This document shows, piece by piece, positions 55,901 to 64,000 of a stretch of DNA of 64,000 nucleotides. The stretch comes from Beaufortia kweichowensis. Taxonomy: Eukaryota > Chordata > Actinopteri > Cypriniformes > Gastromyzontidae. Both the position numbers and the translations under genes were made by a program. Below the pieces are notes generated by a model, which made no database searches, was not told the origin of the DNA, and saw nothing but the letters and a program-made list of their open reading frames with translations. Every line of letters begins with the position of its first letter. The first letter of the stretch is position 1. The DNA lies in the NCBI GenBank assembly GCA_019155185.1, contig CM032811.1, positions 5,510,575 to 5,574,574 on the forward strand, in the 5' to 3' direction.

Positions 55901-58900
55901 TAGGGGTCAAATAAAGAAAACGCGTGCAAACAGAAAAACACCAGCAAATCAAGAATACATCTTTATCCGTTTGACAGAATATGTGCTGCAAATACTCGCA
56001 ACACAAACAGAAACGTGTTGCAGATACTCGCAAAACAAACAAACAGAAACGTGTTGCAAATTCTCGTAACACAAAAAATACAGAAATACGCTCCAAATAC
56101 TCGCAACTTAAACAAACGCAGAAACGCGCTGCAAATGCTCACAACACAACGGAAACGGTTTCGAGGGGACCTCAAAAAGTGACGCACTGGTTTGGGAAAC
56201 GTTTCCGGTCGACGTTTTGTTCCTCAGTGGAGTTTATATTTTAATTTAAACCGTTTAAAATAAAAAAATAAAATTGTCTTAAACCTGCTGAATATATAAT
56301 ATATATATATTCAGCAGGTTTAAGACAATTTTATTTTTTTATTTTATATATATTTTAATATTTATTTTATTTATATTTTATATATATAAACCCCATAATG
56401 CATTTATATTATTTTGAATAATAAATGTATTTCATATAAAATGCATTTATTTTGTTACATTTTTATGTAACAGATTGTAGCTTGTTTATTTAAAAATTCT
56501 GATTCTGTCAGCAAACAGAAGAGGAAGGGTAATTTTAAAAACAAAAACATCCAACTTTAACAACAGAACTTAATGTAAACAGATGACAGATAATTAGGCA
56601 TAAAGGTAACTGGTAAGCAAAAATCTAACTATAATGAATGACTTGCAATAAAACGGTCTTATAATGTCCGTTGCTGATTGCCACAGAAGATAAAATCAGC
56701 TAGGTGTACACAATCCAAACAGGTATGTATGCGTGACTGGGAGCCGGGCAATTGCGTAGAAGTGCACAATGAAACCAAACGAAATGAGAGAAAGGTGATC
56801 GTCTGTATAGCAGTCCTGCTTATGAGGTGCAGGTGCGGGTTATTATTATTTGGGTCTTGGATGACGTAAGCGAGTGGGCGTGACCCGTGAGGTCTTCTAC
56901 TGAGAAAGTGTCTGCTACAGATTAGCCTTTTTAATATCTAATAACAACATAAAAAAAACAAAGAATCGATCACGCGTCCGTTACATAAAAATGTAATAAA
57001 TTAAAACAGTTTACATTAAATATTTTTGACAAATAATATAAACACATACGACAAAAATCTAATAATAATAAAACAAAGGATTAAATTACATTACTCAATC
57101 CATATAGAAAGCAGTTTTAAGGTAATTTTGTTTTCAGTAAAAATGAACTCCACTGACGAACAGAACATGGACCGAAGCATTTTCCAAACCTGGGCAGTGC
57201 ATCACTTTTTGAGGTCCCCTTTTCCATTGTGTTGTGTGATTTTCAGCGCATTTTGAATTTGCTGGTGTTGCGGGTATTTGGTGTGCGTTTCTGTATTGTT
57301 TTAATATTTGCAGCGCGTTTCTGTATTTGTTTCTGTTGCGAGTATTTGCAGCTCATATTATGCTGTCTAACTGATGAACGTTTTCTTGATTTGCTGCTGT
57401 TTTTTGTATTTGCATGCGTTTTCTTCAGTTGCAGCGCAGTGACCCCTCTCGGCCACTGTATTTAAGACTGAAGATGAAATATTTGACAAATTTTTATAAC
57501 AAAAATAATAATTTTAAAAATGTTAACGTTTCTGTAATTTATAAAAAATACCTCAAATGAATTTTTTTAAAAGACCAAAAAACGTTTGAAAAAATATCTA
57601 AAAATTAAAAAAATTAAATGAAAAAATAGTTCGGCAGTGCATTTCATGTGTAATCAATTTCTGCTGTGACTGTATCAGGTTAATAATGGATGTATGTGCT
57701 CTTTGGAGTGTCACCATTTGGAGCGTTTATAGGAAGATAACATGACAGCATTTTAATAAAAAAATCAATTTGTGTTTAACTGAGAAAAGGAAGTTATATA
57801 TATCTTTGATGCCATGATGGCGAGTTCATTTTCATATCTGGGTAATCTATACATTTAAGTTTACCTCTGCATTTTGCAGTCTGAATTCAATGGCCGGCAG
57901 AAGAGCAAGTATTTAATAATATGTGCCTGAACCACCATCTGAATAGCACGGGCTCCCCCCTGCAGAAGAACAGACAGAAAAAACTGTTATGTAACTCAGG
58001 AGTTTTGAACATTAATAATATGCTACAAATGTTACAAAATGTGATGATTCATCCAAAATCTTTCACTGAAACAGTGTGTACCAACTTTCACTTTCCATGT
58101 ACTCCCAATTAAAATGCCATGTCAAGTAAAAACAACATTACAGTTTCAATTTAATTCAACACTAAGTGTTGGGCATACAGTATCACTTTTGATCTAAGAT
58201 TTTGTAAAATTAGGGGCTTTTTATTTTATTTATTTTAGCGATTAAATTATTGTTTGATAAATTCCAATATAATAGCAAGCTTTATTGAGGGTCAAATGGT
58301 TGAAAATGACACTAGCAATGCTATAGGTGATAGGTTAGATTTCCAGGGAATGCAGCAAGTATACTTACTGTAGATAAAGGTGTCTGCCAAATGCGTAAGT
58401 AATGTATAAGTAATGTAAACATTTCATTTACCCATGGTAATATACATTTAATAAGTGTATTATAAAAATAAAAAAACGAAGTAAAAATAAAAATTATGAT
58501 TAATTATGAAATTATTATTCTACTTTCTACTTTTCCTCTGCTTCATGTAAAAAAGTTTATTTTGCTTTTGAATAATTCTCTCCATATGGCAGTATACAAT
58601 CAAGTGTTGGGGAAAGCATATCATCTGAGATTCTTTACTCATGTGTGAATTGTGGGAAGTGAAGTAAGAAGTATGTGGCCTAGACAAGCAGATACTTTTT
58701 ATAAATAAAATAAATAATTTTATTTATAAATATTTCTGAAAAAATATAAACCTGACCTTTACATATACCTTTACATAACCTTTACATAAGTTATTTAAAA
58801 GGTACCTACTGCAGTAACACAACCCCTATTGACTCATTAAGTTGCAGATCTGGCTATAGAGAAGTAACTTTATTAAAGTGATTATGCATACGGTCAACTG

Positions 58901-61900
58901 TCTCATTTTGGTGTTACATTTGCACAAATGACAGCCATAGTAACTATAATGCTCTAAACTCTTAAAGATTATGTTGGATATAAGTAAGCTACAATATAAA
59001 CACTGTTCTATATTAACCTATTACCTTATACTGCATACCCCATTTTTGCTCCACTGCCTGGAATAAATGTTTATTAACTGCTCAAAAATGTGTTTTAGTG
59101 CTAATGTGGGTCAAACCAACGATGAGGGCTCAAACCAACAACCTACTGAACATAAGTTGAGAGTGATAACCACTAGGTGACTGGGCTTCTTGTGCTTTGT
59201 GGTTTTAAGTTTGTAGTCTTCTATAGCTACCTTTTTAAGTCATAGCTGAGGGAACGCATCCTGACAAATGTTTTAAAATTAAAACTGCTCACTAAAGCCT
59301 ACAATAAGTAGGATCTGAGAATTTTAGTTTGCTTAAGCTGAATGTAATTACTGAGAATATAACTGTCAGATAACGTTCTCCTGTGTTTCTGTCACATAAT
59401 GTTAGTAAGATACAGTTTCCTTGTGTTCAACTTACATGGGTGGAACAGGTTTCAATCCAACAACCCTCTGTATACAAGCTGTATATGCTAACAACTAGGC
59501 CACTGCTTATGCTTGCTTGTGATAAATTTGTTTGGTGTTTTGTCACATAATGTTCTCTGTGTTTCATATAAAAGCATAAAGTGGGTGAGGTAAACATTCC
59601 CTGAGTTCAATTCACATGGCAGGGGCAGGGTTCAAACCAACACCCCTTTGTATACTTGTTGTGTCTGCTAAGCACTAGGCCACTAAGGCTTTTGAGGTTG
59701 GAAGTTTTGGGTTTGTAGACTTCTACATCTAACTCTGTAAGTTGAGCAGGGGGCACACATCCTGACACCTGAGAATGTTCCTGTCAGATAATGTTCCCCC
59801 TGTTTTCCATGAGACAGAAAGTTCATACATGTATGAAAATAAAAACTCACTTTCCAGCCAACAGTAAGTAAGTTCTGAGAATTTTTTGCCTGTTCAAGCT
59901 AAATTTGTTTGATGAGAATGTAACTGTCAGATAATGTTCTCCTGTGTTTAGGAGCGCAACTGCACATTTGCTGAGGGGCATGCATGATCAGTGTTGGTGC
60001 TCCCCCATCCCCAACAATTTTAGCAAACTCTATTTTTCCCTCAGAACTGTATTTGTTCTTACAATTATATTTGAATTAATAAATATAATATTTCAGACCA
60101 TGGCTGTGGAAACCAGCCTTAGTCTCAAAAACAAATTATTAGATAACAAGCATCAAAGTTTGATTTTACCTATAAATATCACTATGATTTTAATCTTTTA
60201 TATATAAAAGATTAAATATTAAAGATTTTATATATTTTAAATTATTCATTTAAAATTCTAAACGTTTTTTTTAATAAATAAAAATTAGATTACTTAAAAC
60301 TTTTATATTTTTAATAAAGATTTTCAAAAATGATTTTGGTGCAATAGCGCCCCCTCCTTCAAACATGCACTGCATTTTTGTGCCACTAGTGGTATTCCAT
60401 GATGAGATTTGGTTGATAAAGACAGAGAAAGTGACCAACCCTGTGGAAATATGAATGCATGCTCACCCTCTCAGCATCCAGGGTGTATGACATGTCAGAG
60501 AAAGGCTCTCGAAACTTGAAGAACGTTTTCTTCCACTCATAGTTGAAAATATGGAAGGTGTTCCCAAACAAGATCTTTCTTAAACTCTGCATGAATTACC
60601 AAGCAAAATGAAAAATGTGAAATAATAAATTAAATGATAAAGAAATTTGAAAAAGAAAAAATTAAACACCTATCTAGATAACACAGGTGAAATATATTTT
60701 ACATTGTAATTTTTACTTTGAGAAGTCATTGCACATGTCTAATTTACTGTGAACAAAACTATACTGTATATCACATTCTTAACCTGTTAACTGTCACCGT
60801 TCCTCAGGAAGAACACCTATTTTATTTCCCTAATCACTTAACTAAAATCACATAACTGATTTTATTTAAGTTGATGGAAAGGTAAAAGACCCAAAATGAA
60901 ATAATTGGCCAATTTGCATAACAATAAACAAAAAAAATATTTTAAAAATGTTAACGTTACTGTAATTTATAAAAATACTTTAAATGAATTTTTAGAAGAC
61001 TTCAAAATGTTTTATCTAAAAATATCAAAAAATATCAAAAATTTAGTTCAGATGTGCATGTTTATGTGTAAACTTAATTCCTGCTGTGACAGTTATCAGG
61101 TTAAAAAGATTTAATACTAGTTATCACTATTTGTATTCTAATAAGTCTAAAACCTCCCAGTGACTTGAAGTAATGTTTGAGGTCATAAAGAAAAGACCAG
61201 TCTGTATTCCTGTCTTTTGTATTTGGTATACGCATACAAACACAGCACATGGAGACAACAGAGCCTGGGTCAAGTGACAGAGTCATGTTCCACAACTCAC
61301 CACTGCGAGATCTGGTGACAGCGGTTGCCCACCCAGACTTGGAGACACTGCGAGGGTTTGAGGTATAGAGTAAGGCACTGTAAACTGGTTGTTTTGTGCA
61401 TTGATATGGTGGTTTGAAGTTGCAGGTCTGGAAGAATCGTCATTGTCCTCATCGACTTTAATCTTTTCAGAAGGTCTCTGAACAAATTGGAAAATAATTG
61501 ACATATTATATATGAACATGTATGAACATATATGAATATGTTTACCATAACATGTGTTAAGAGTCAGTATACTAAAAATACTGCAGTCATGTTGAGTTAG
61601 GCATATTGAAAATATTTTAGATTTTGTATTAAAAGAAATACGTATGTTTAATTGATTTTAATAGTAAATCACTTAATGCAAAAATAATTTGTAAGTTTGT
61701 ATTACAAAAATGATGTACATTTTTAAATAAAAGGAAAGCACACCTTTTGTATTAAAGACATTGAAAGCAATGTAATGACAAATAGAATTTGCCTTAGTTG
61801 GAACCGTATTGAAGAAAACATTTTTTGTCCTTTAAAATGTTCTCCTTAATTTATTCTTCCTCACTTTTTATAGCTGCACAGATCTTTAAATTAAACTTCA

Positions 61901-62100
61901 ATTAAGACAACACAGAAATCACAAAGAGTCCAACTACATATTCAAAGAAAACAGTAATTCCAGCTTTTGATTTTGTTGATCAGATGGTCGTAACTCACAT
62001 CCTGGTTTCTCTTCACATCCTCTTGAAGCAGCTCTATGTAGTTTGGTAAAGAGGGCTGCAAGTTCCTTATGGTTTGCAGAAGGTCCTTATAGTCCGTCAT
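52770..62100 (-). CDS. mindy4b: mindy4b, inactive MINDY-4B-type deubiquitinase (spliced CDS, 11 traced exons)
   Basis: Minus-strand gene of the MINDY-4/FAM188B family, cysteine deubiquitinases. Exons, 5' to 3', are 62100-61999, 61477-61301, 60586-60467, 57959-57865, 55507-55342, 55230-55165, 55074-55004, 54828-54756, 53565-53389, 53178-52998 and 52912-52770. They sum to 1371 nt (456 residues plus stop) and every phase joins. Family marks are LRKILFGNTFHIFNYEWK, IIKYLLF, LTDILWTAG, GVILFLYSLIFSRS, LLNLLLTGRASPNVFNG, VLIRSDVGYL, LKTPKLPIWVCNINGTYSILFS and the C-terminal RTKWEGAVIDWNG. The catalytic GGPCG motif reads GGARA (residues 134-138), the oxyanion Gln position is Ala131, and the His position is Thr369, so it is predicted catalytically dead. 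The N-terminus is uncertain: two further exons at 62673-62464 may belong. It is convergent with maml2. Confidence 0.9.
52998..53178 (-). CDS. mindy4b: mindy4b exon L (catalytic His position lost)
   Basis: 181 nt, phase 0 to 1. Encodes VGSMLKTPKLPIWVCNINGTYSILFSPNRLLLSDW. Active relatives have His-Phe before S-LF; here the pair is Thr-Tyr. Acceptor TTTAAG, donor AG/GTAAAA. Confidence 0.93.
53389..53565 (-). CDS. mindy4b: mindy4b exon K
   Basis: 59 codons, phase 0 to 0, containing ALLNLLLTGRASPNVFNG and GVLIRSDVGYLLW. These match the LVNLLLTGKAV-NVFND and RSDIGFLSL blocks of MINDY-4. Acceptor CCATTAG, donor CAG/GTATAG. Confidence 0.93.
53566..54755 (-). other. mindy4b: mindy4b intron J-K (1,190 bp)
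   Basis: AT-rich. Contains the dispersed repeat at 53800 and no coding signal. Confidence 0.8.
53800..53862 (+). repeat. dispersed repeat shared with 3138
   Basis: Partner of the 3138-3200 copy, here in the mindy4b intron between exons J and K. Confidence 0.6.
54756..54828 (-). CDS. mindy4b: mindy4b exon J
   Basis: 73 nt, completes the split Arg and then encodes IRADFDFTTSHLLHLSLGNFVCRQ. It matches the R-DFD--TSHL motif of MINDY-4. Acceptor TTTTAG, donor CAG/GTAAGG. Confidence 0.92.
55004..55074 (-). CDS. mindy4b: mindy4b exon I
   Basis: 71 nt, phase 0 to 2, FKEEGSHGVILFLYSLIFSRSID. The LYS-IFSRS motif is a clear family signature. Acceptor TGTACAG, donor AG/GTAGGT. Confidence 0.92.
55165..55230 (-). 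CDS. mindy4b: mindy4b exon H
   Basis: 22 codons (LQLFTFNKKEDVRSFICEHIQC), phase 0 to 0. Acceptor TTTCACAG, donor T/GTAGGT. Corresponds to the segment before the GxxLxLYSxIxSRS motif in MINDY-4. Confidence 0.88.
55342..55507 (-). CDS. mindy4b: mindy4b exon G
   Basis: 166 nt, entered in phase 2 (Ser completed across the junction) and leaving in phase 0 at ACAGAGAGG before GTACAT. Encodes MKDVGEKEQRRALASALTDILWTAGEEQ; the ALTDILW-AG block matches the MINDY-4 family. Acceptor CATCCAG. Confidence 0.9.
55788..57683 (+). mobile_element. piggyBac-like MITE interrupted by a larger element
   Basis: The left part (55788-55895) and right part (57461-57683, ending CAGGTTAA) together match the intact copy at 60779-61104. 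The middle is the long-ended element at 55896-57460. Confidence 0.7.
55896..57460 (+). mobile_element. ~1.56-kb transposon with reiterated inverted ends
   Basis: About 350 bp at 55896-56245 match the inverse of 57130-57460. Each arm consists of ~30-bp reiterations around 'gcaaatactcgcaac' and 'aaacagaaacg'. The interior is AT-rich with no transposase frame and includes a 35-bp perfect stem (56257-56291 / 56311-56345). Superfamily not recognised. Confidence 0.75.
57865..57959 (-). CDS. mindy4b: mindy4b exon F (degenerate catalytic Cys motif)
   Basis: 95 nt, phase 0 to 2. Reads GGARAIQMVVQAHIIKYLLFCRPLNSDCKMQ. In active MINDY-4 this position is GGPCG(V/I)LA-VQ; here Cys is Arg and the flanking Pro and Gly are both Ala, while the following hydrophobic helix is well kept. 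Acceptor TTCTGCAG, donor AG/GTAAAC. Confidence 0.92.
58283..58425 (+). mobile_element. SINE tail remnant
   Basis: 'gtagataaaggtgtctgcca' and 'aatgcgtaagtaatg' match the SINE 3' tail consensus; a degenerate B box (TAGATTTCCAGGGAA) precedes it. Lies in the mindy4b intron E-F. Confidence 0.55.
59090..59950 (+). repeat. degenerate tandem repeat, ~200-bp period
   Basis: Blocks 'ctgtcagataacgttctcct', 'ggttcaaaccaacaccc' and 'actaggccactaaggc' recur three or four times in the same order with strong divergence. Lies in the mindy4b intron E-F. Confidence 0.65.
60467..60586 (-). CDS. mindy4b: mindy4b exon E (start of MINDY-like domain)
   Basis: 40 codons, SLRKILFGNTFHIFNYEWK through SYTLDAER, phase 0 at both ends; acceptor ATGCAG, donor G/GTGAGC. 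It aligns with the SLRQLLFG ... EEWK region of MINDY-4. The residue six before the catalytic-Cys position, normally Gln, is Ala. Confidence 0.9.
60779..61104 (+). mobile_element. intact piggyBac-like MITE
   Basis: TTAA at both outer edges, then CCTGTTAACTGTCAC at the left and GTGACAGTTATCAGG at the right, inverted with one mismatch over 15 bp. TTAA target use suggests a piggyBac origin. 326 bp, mindy4b intron D-E. Confidence 0.75.
61301..61477 (-). CDS. mindy4b: mindy4b exon D
   Basis: 59 codons, phase 0 to 0, acceptor TTGTTCAG, donor G/GTGAGT. It encodes an acidic then polar, probably disordered linker (KIKVDEDNDDSSRP ... LSPDLAV) ahead of the catalytic-like domain, as expected for the region before the conserved LRK-LLFG motif in MINDY-4 proteins. 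Confidence 0.8.
61478..61998 (-). other. mindy4b: mindy4b intron C-D
   Basis: 521 bp, AT-rich, nothing recognised. Confidence 0.7.
61999..62100 (-). CDS. mindy4b: mindy4b exon C (MTDYKDLLQTIR...)
   Basis: 34 codons if translation starts at the ATG at 62100-62098 (A at -3). It ends phase 0 at GAT before donor GTGAGT. An in-frame TGA lies 9 nt upstream of the ATG with no AG between, so either this ATG is a start, or the exon is entered at an internal AG (after K5 or after Q15) from the upstream 28-nt exon. Both internal sites keep phase 0 but have poor pyrimidine tracts. Confidence 0.65.
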
Positions 62101-62463
62101 GATTGTTCAACATGCACTGTGCTATGCACGAAGGCTTAGTTTTAAACATGGCACCAACAATTTGCCTCCAGTCAATGAGTCGATGAACACACACATCTCC
62201 AATGATCTCAGTATGGTGAGATCATCTCAGGCGCATAAACTCATCTGATTGGCTGGTTACATGCAGGTACCAAAGATCATGGTGTCTGAAGTATCAATTC
62301 ACGAGATATCAGACTTCAAAATCTCACCAGACACTGACATTGACAAGTTTCCATCAACAAGGTATTCACATGGTATAAAAACGTACTTTTGAACACCTTT
62401 CACGTTCCATTGCACTTACAATAAATAATAAACATGAACTTTAAATAAAAACGCACGACTTAC

Positions 62464-62491
62464 TTTATCAATGCATTCTTGTAATTCCAAC
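62464..62491 (-). CDS. mindy4b: probable mindy4b 28-nt microexon B
   Basis: Acceptor TCTTGCAG and donor AAA/GTAAGT bound 28 nt that read (G)LELQECIDK in the frame left open by the upstream exon 62673-62567. The end phase is 0, as required by exon C's frame. Coding potential is inferred only from splice sites and phase. Confidence 0.45.
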
Positions 62492-62566
62492 CTGCAAGAT
62501 TAAAAACAGTAAGTTAACTAAACGTGGAGGGTTAAAACAGCTGATAGGTGATATCAGAGCGCGTAC

Positions 62567-62673
62567 CCGCGGGAGTTAAAGATCTCTCTCCATTTATCCA
62601 GATCCGCTATCTGCTGGAGAATTTCATCCAGTTCACTGCACGCGCTCTCACAGTTATTAACACCGACATCCAT
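62567..62673 (-). CDS. mindy4b: probable mindy4b first coding exon A
   Basis: ATG at 62673-62671 opens MDVGVNNCESACSELDEILQQIADLDKWREIFNSR, an amphipathic helical sequence, and runs into donor GG/GTACGC (phase 2). It joins in frame to the 28-nt exon. It could be the true N-terminus of mindy4b or a separate 5' exon; I cannot confirm it against a known protein. Confidence 0.45.
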
Positions 62674-64000
62674 CTGCGGGTTACAGGAAACATCGCATCA
62701 GTGTTTTCAGTGCTTCAATGGGATTACAAGGTCAGCAGCCTGACATCTCCCCCAGCTACACAAAACAAAAGAATATGTAAGTGACACAAGCGCTTGGTGC
62801 TCAGGCTGCGCACGGACACGCGCTCTTGCGTTGATCTATATAGTACAGCAGGGCTATTCAAATCCGGTCCTGGAGCGATCCTGAAGACTTTGATTAGCTA
62901 GTTCAGGTGTGTTTGATTAAAGCTAAACTCTGCAGAGCACTGGCCCTCCAGGGTAAGATTTGAATAACATACATGTATGTGCAAAATCTGTTTTGTTGCG
63001 GTTACTTTGACGCAGTTTTGCACAGTGGATCTCACCCTATTTGACTACAAAAACCCAGGACGCTATCTCTCGACTGCATCTCTTGCTTGTTTTTTGGTTA
63101 CAGTGCCATCTAGTGATACATTGATTGACGCAATGTTTACAATGGGATAAGTAAATTAGCTAAACAATAAAGAACAGATTTTCTACTCTGTCAGAACAGT
63201 ATCGCAAGTTTCAATATGGGAACAAAGGTTTAGATTTGAAGGTTTAGATTACACTACTAACAACAAATGTATACAATTATTTGCTGCCATAAATGTTTTT
63301 ACATAAACCTGGTTTTACAAGTCATTTCAACATTCTATTTTAAATTTTGGCCAGCGGTGAGTTGCTATAACTTAGTAAGTTTCACAATCAAAACTCTTTT
63401 CAAATTATAAAATTATTTTTATTTACATCAGTATAACATATTTATGCAGTACAATATAGTACATTTTTTAAGAATAAAACTGGCCTATCATTCTCATAAC
63501 AATAAATAGTTTGAGAACTGTTGTGAACTGCAGTGATTGTGTTTTTTATTCAGAAATTCAGAAATTAAATAAAAAAAACATTTCATCAACAATGTCAATT
63601 TTATTATAAACATAGCCATTGGCACAAAATGAGTGCAAATCTAAACACACATAACACAAAACAAAGTCATTAAAATGTTACAAGGATGTCATGTGTCAAC
63701 AATTTCTGTACATTAAAACCAAATGACAAAACAACAACAATCTATTATTTAAGTCCATGTAAAACCTGAATACTTTCTTTCATGTAATATAAGATGTTAT
63801 TTTAAAGTTGCTATTTTGAGTTGCTATAACTTAGTAAGTTAAAATTGTTTAATTTAATTTGGTAAAATGTAATAATGTACAAAACGTTTAAATTTAAGGC
63901 AGCAAAGTTTTTTTTTTTTACAGTAAATGCTTTTAAAAATTGTACACTGACCTACAGTTCAGGGTTATTTTCAAACAATCAACTTAAATATAATGTCTTC
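62674..64000. other. 5' flank of mindy4b
   Basis: The first 150 bp hold several CpG and may contain the promoter. A hAT-like fragment ('tattcaaatccggtcctgga' to 'agatttgaata', 62848-62966) and MITE scraps near 63360 and 63820 follow. No gene seen. Confidence 0.5.
63820..63925 (+). mobile_element. end fragment of the 'ttaaggcagcaaa' MITE family
   Basis: 'tttaaatttaaggcagcaaa' followed by a T-rich run and 'acagta'. 'gagttgctataacttagtaa' also recurs at 63360 and 63819. Confidence 0.55.

Larger units (their letters stand above)
55508..57864 (-). other. mindy4b: mindy4b intron F-G (2,357 bp)
   Basis: Most of it is the interrupted piggyBac-like MITE and its nested element. Confidence 0.8.
57960..60466 (-). 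other. mindy4b: mindy4b intron E-F (2,507 bp)
   Basis: Holds the SINE remnant and the degenerate tandem repeat; near 60190-60212 there is a small perfect AT-rich palindrome. No gene. Confidence 0.8.

Noticed and set aside
55872..56244. Several overlapping frames rich in CVVSICSAF / NTRKTNKQKR repeats
   Set aside because: They are readings of the reiterated arm of the transposon at 55896-57460.
62548..62784. 78-codon + frame over the mindy4b 5' region
   Set aside because: It is antisense to the candidate first exon, which has proper splice sites on the minus strand.

Overview
This window is nuclear DNA from a teleost fish, most likely a cyprinid. The evidence is two spliced vertebrate genes whose encoded proteins are fish-like, very AT-rich introns, and many short non-autonomous DNA transposons, including the cyprinid inverted-repeat family beginning 'aaagggatagttcac'. 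There are no bacterial genes, rRNA or CRISPR arrays, and I recognise no tRNA gene. Most open frames longer than 60 codons in the non-coding parts are chance or repeat-derived.

Layout. 1-7640: intergenic, with a solo-LTR-like block, two orphan exon-like coding fragments and a weak candidate first exon on the minus strand. 7641-8843: 5' flank and 5' UTR of maml2. 8844-51539 (+): maml2 (mastermind-like 2), five coding exons with a 29-kb first intron. All splice phases join to one 911-residue frame. 51540 to about 52070: maml2 3' UTR with an AATAAA signal. 52770-62100 or 62673 (-): a MINDY-4B-type gene (mindy4b), eleven firmly traced coding exons plus two probable 5' exons, tail-to-tail with maml2. 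62674-64000: flank with repeat fragments.

The two genes have no obvious functional link. MAML2 is a nuclear Notch co-activator: its N-terminal helix in exon 1 binds the Notch intracellular domain/RBPJ complex, and its acidic segments in exons 2 and 5 recruit p300/CBP and the transcription machinery. MINDY-4B belongs to the MINDY deubiquitinase family. Here all three catalytic positions (oxyanion Gln, Cys and His) appear replaced, so it is predicted to be a pseudoenzyme.

The introns hold most of the structural novelty: a hAT-like element nested in a TA-flanked MITE; a 334-bp hAT-like MITE with a perfect 8-bp target duplication; an element with long inverted ends made of reiterated ~30-bp motifs, inserted into a piggyBac-like MITE; a nearly perfect long hairpin; a ~0.9-kb direct repeat pair; a higher-order 43-bp minisatellite; and a 216-bp CT tract. 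I did not find a convincing new multi-gene system. The items most worth checking are the orphan exon-like pieces at 5.6-6.25 kb, the unresolved 5' end of mindy4b, and the long-ended nested transposon at 55.9-57.5 kb.
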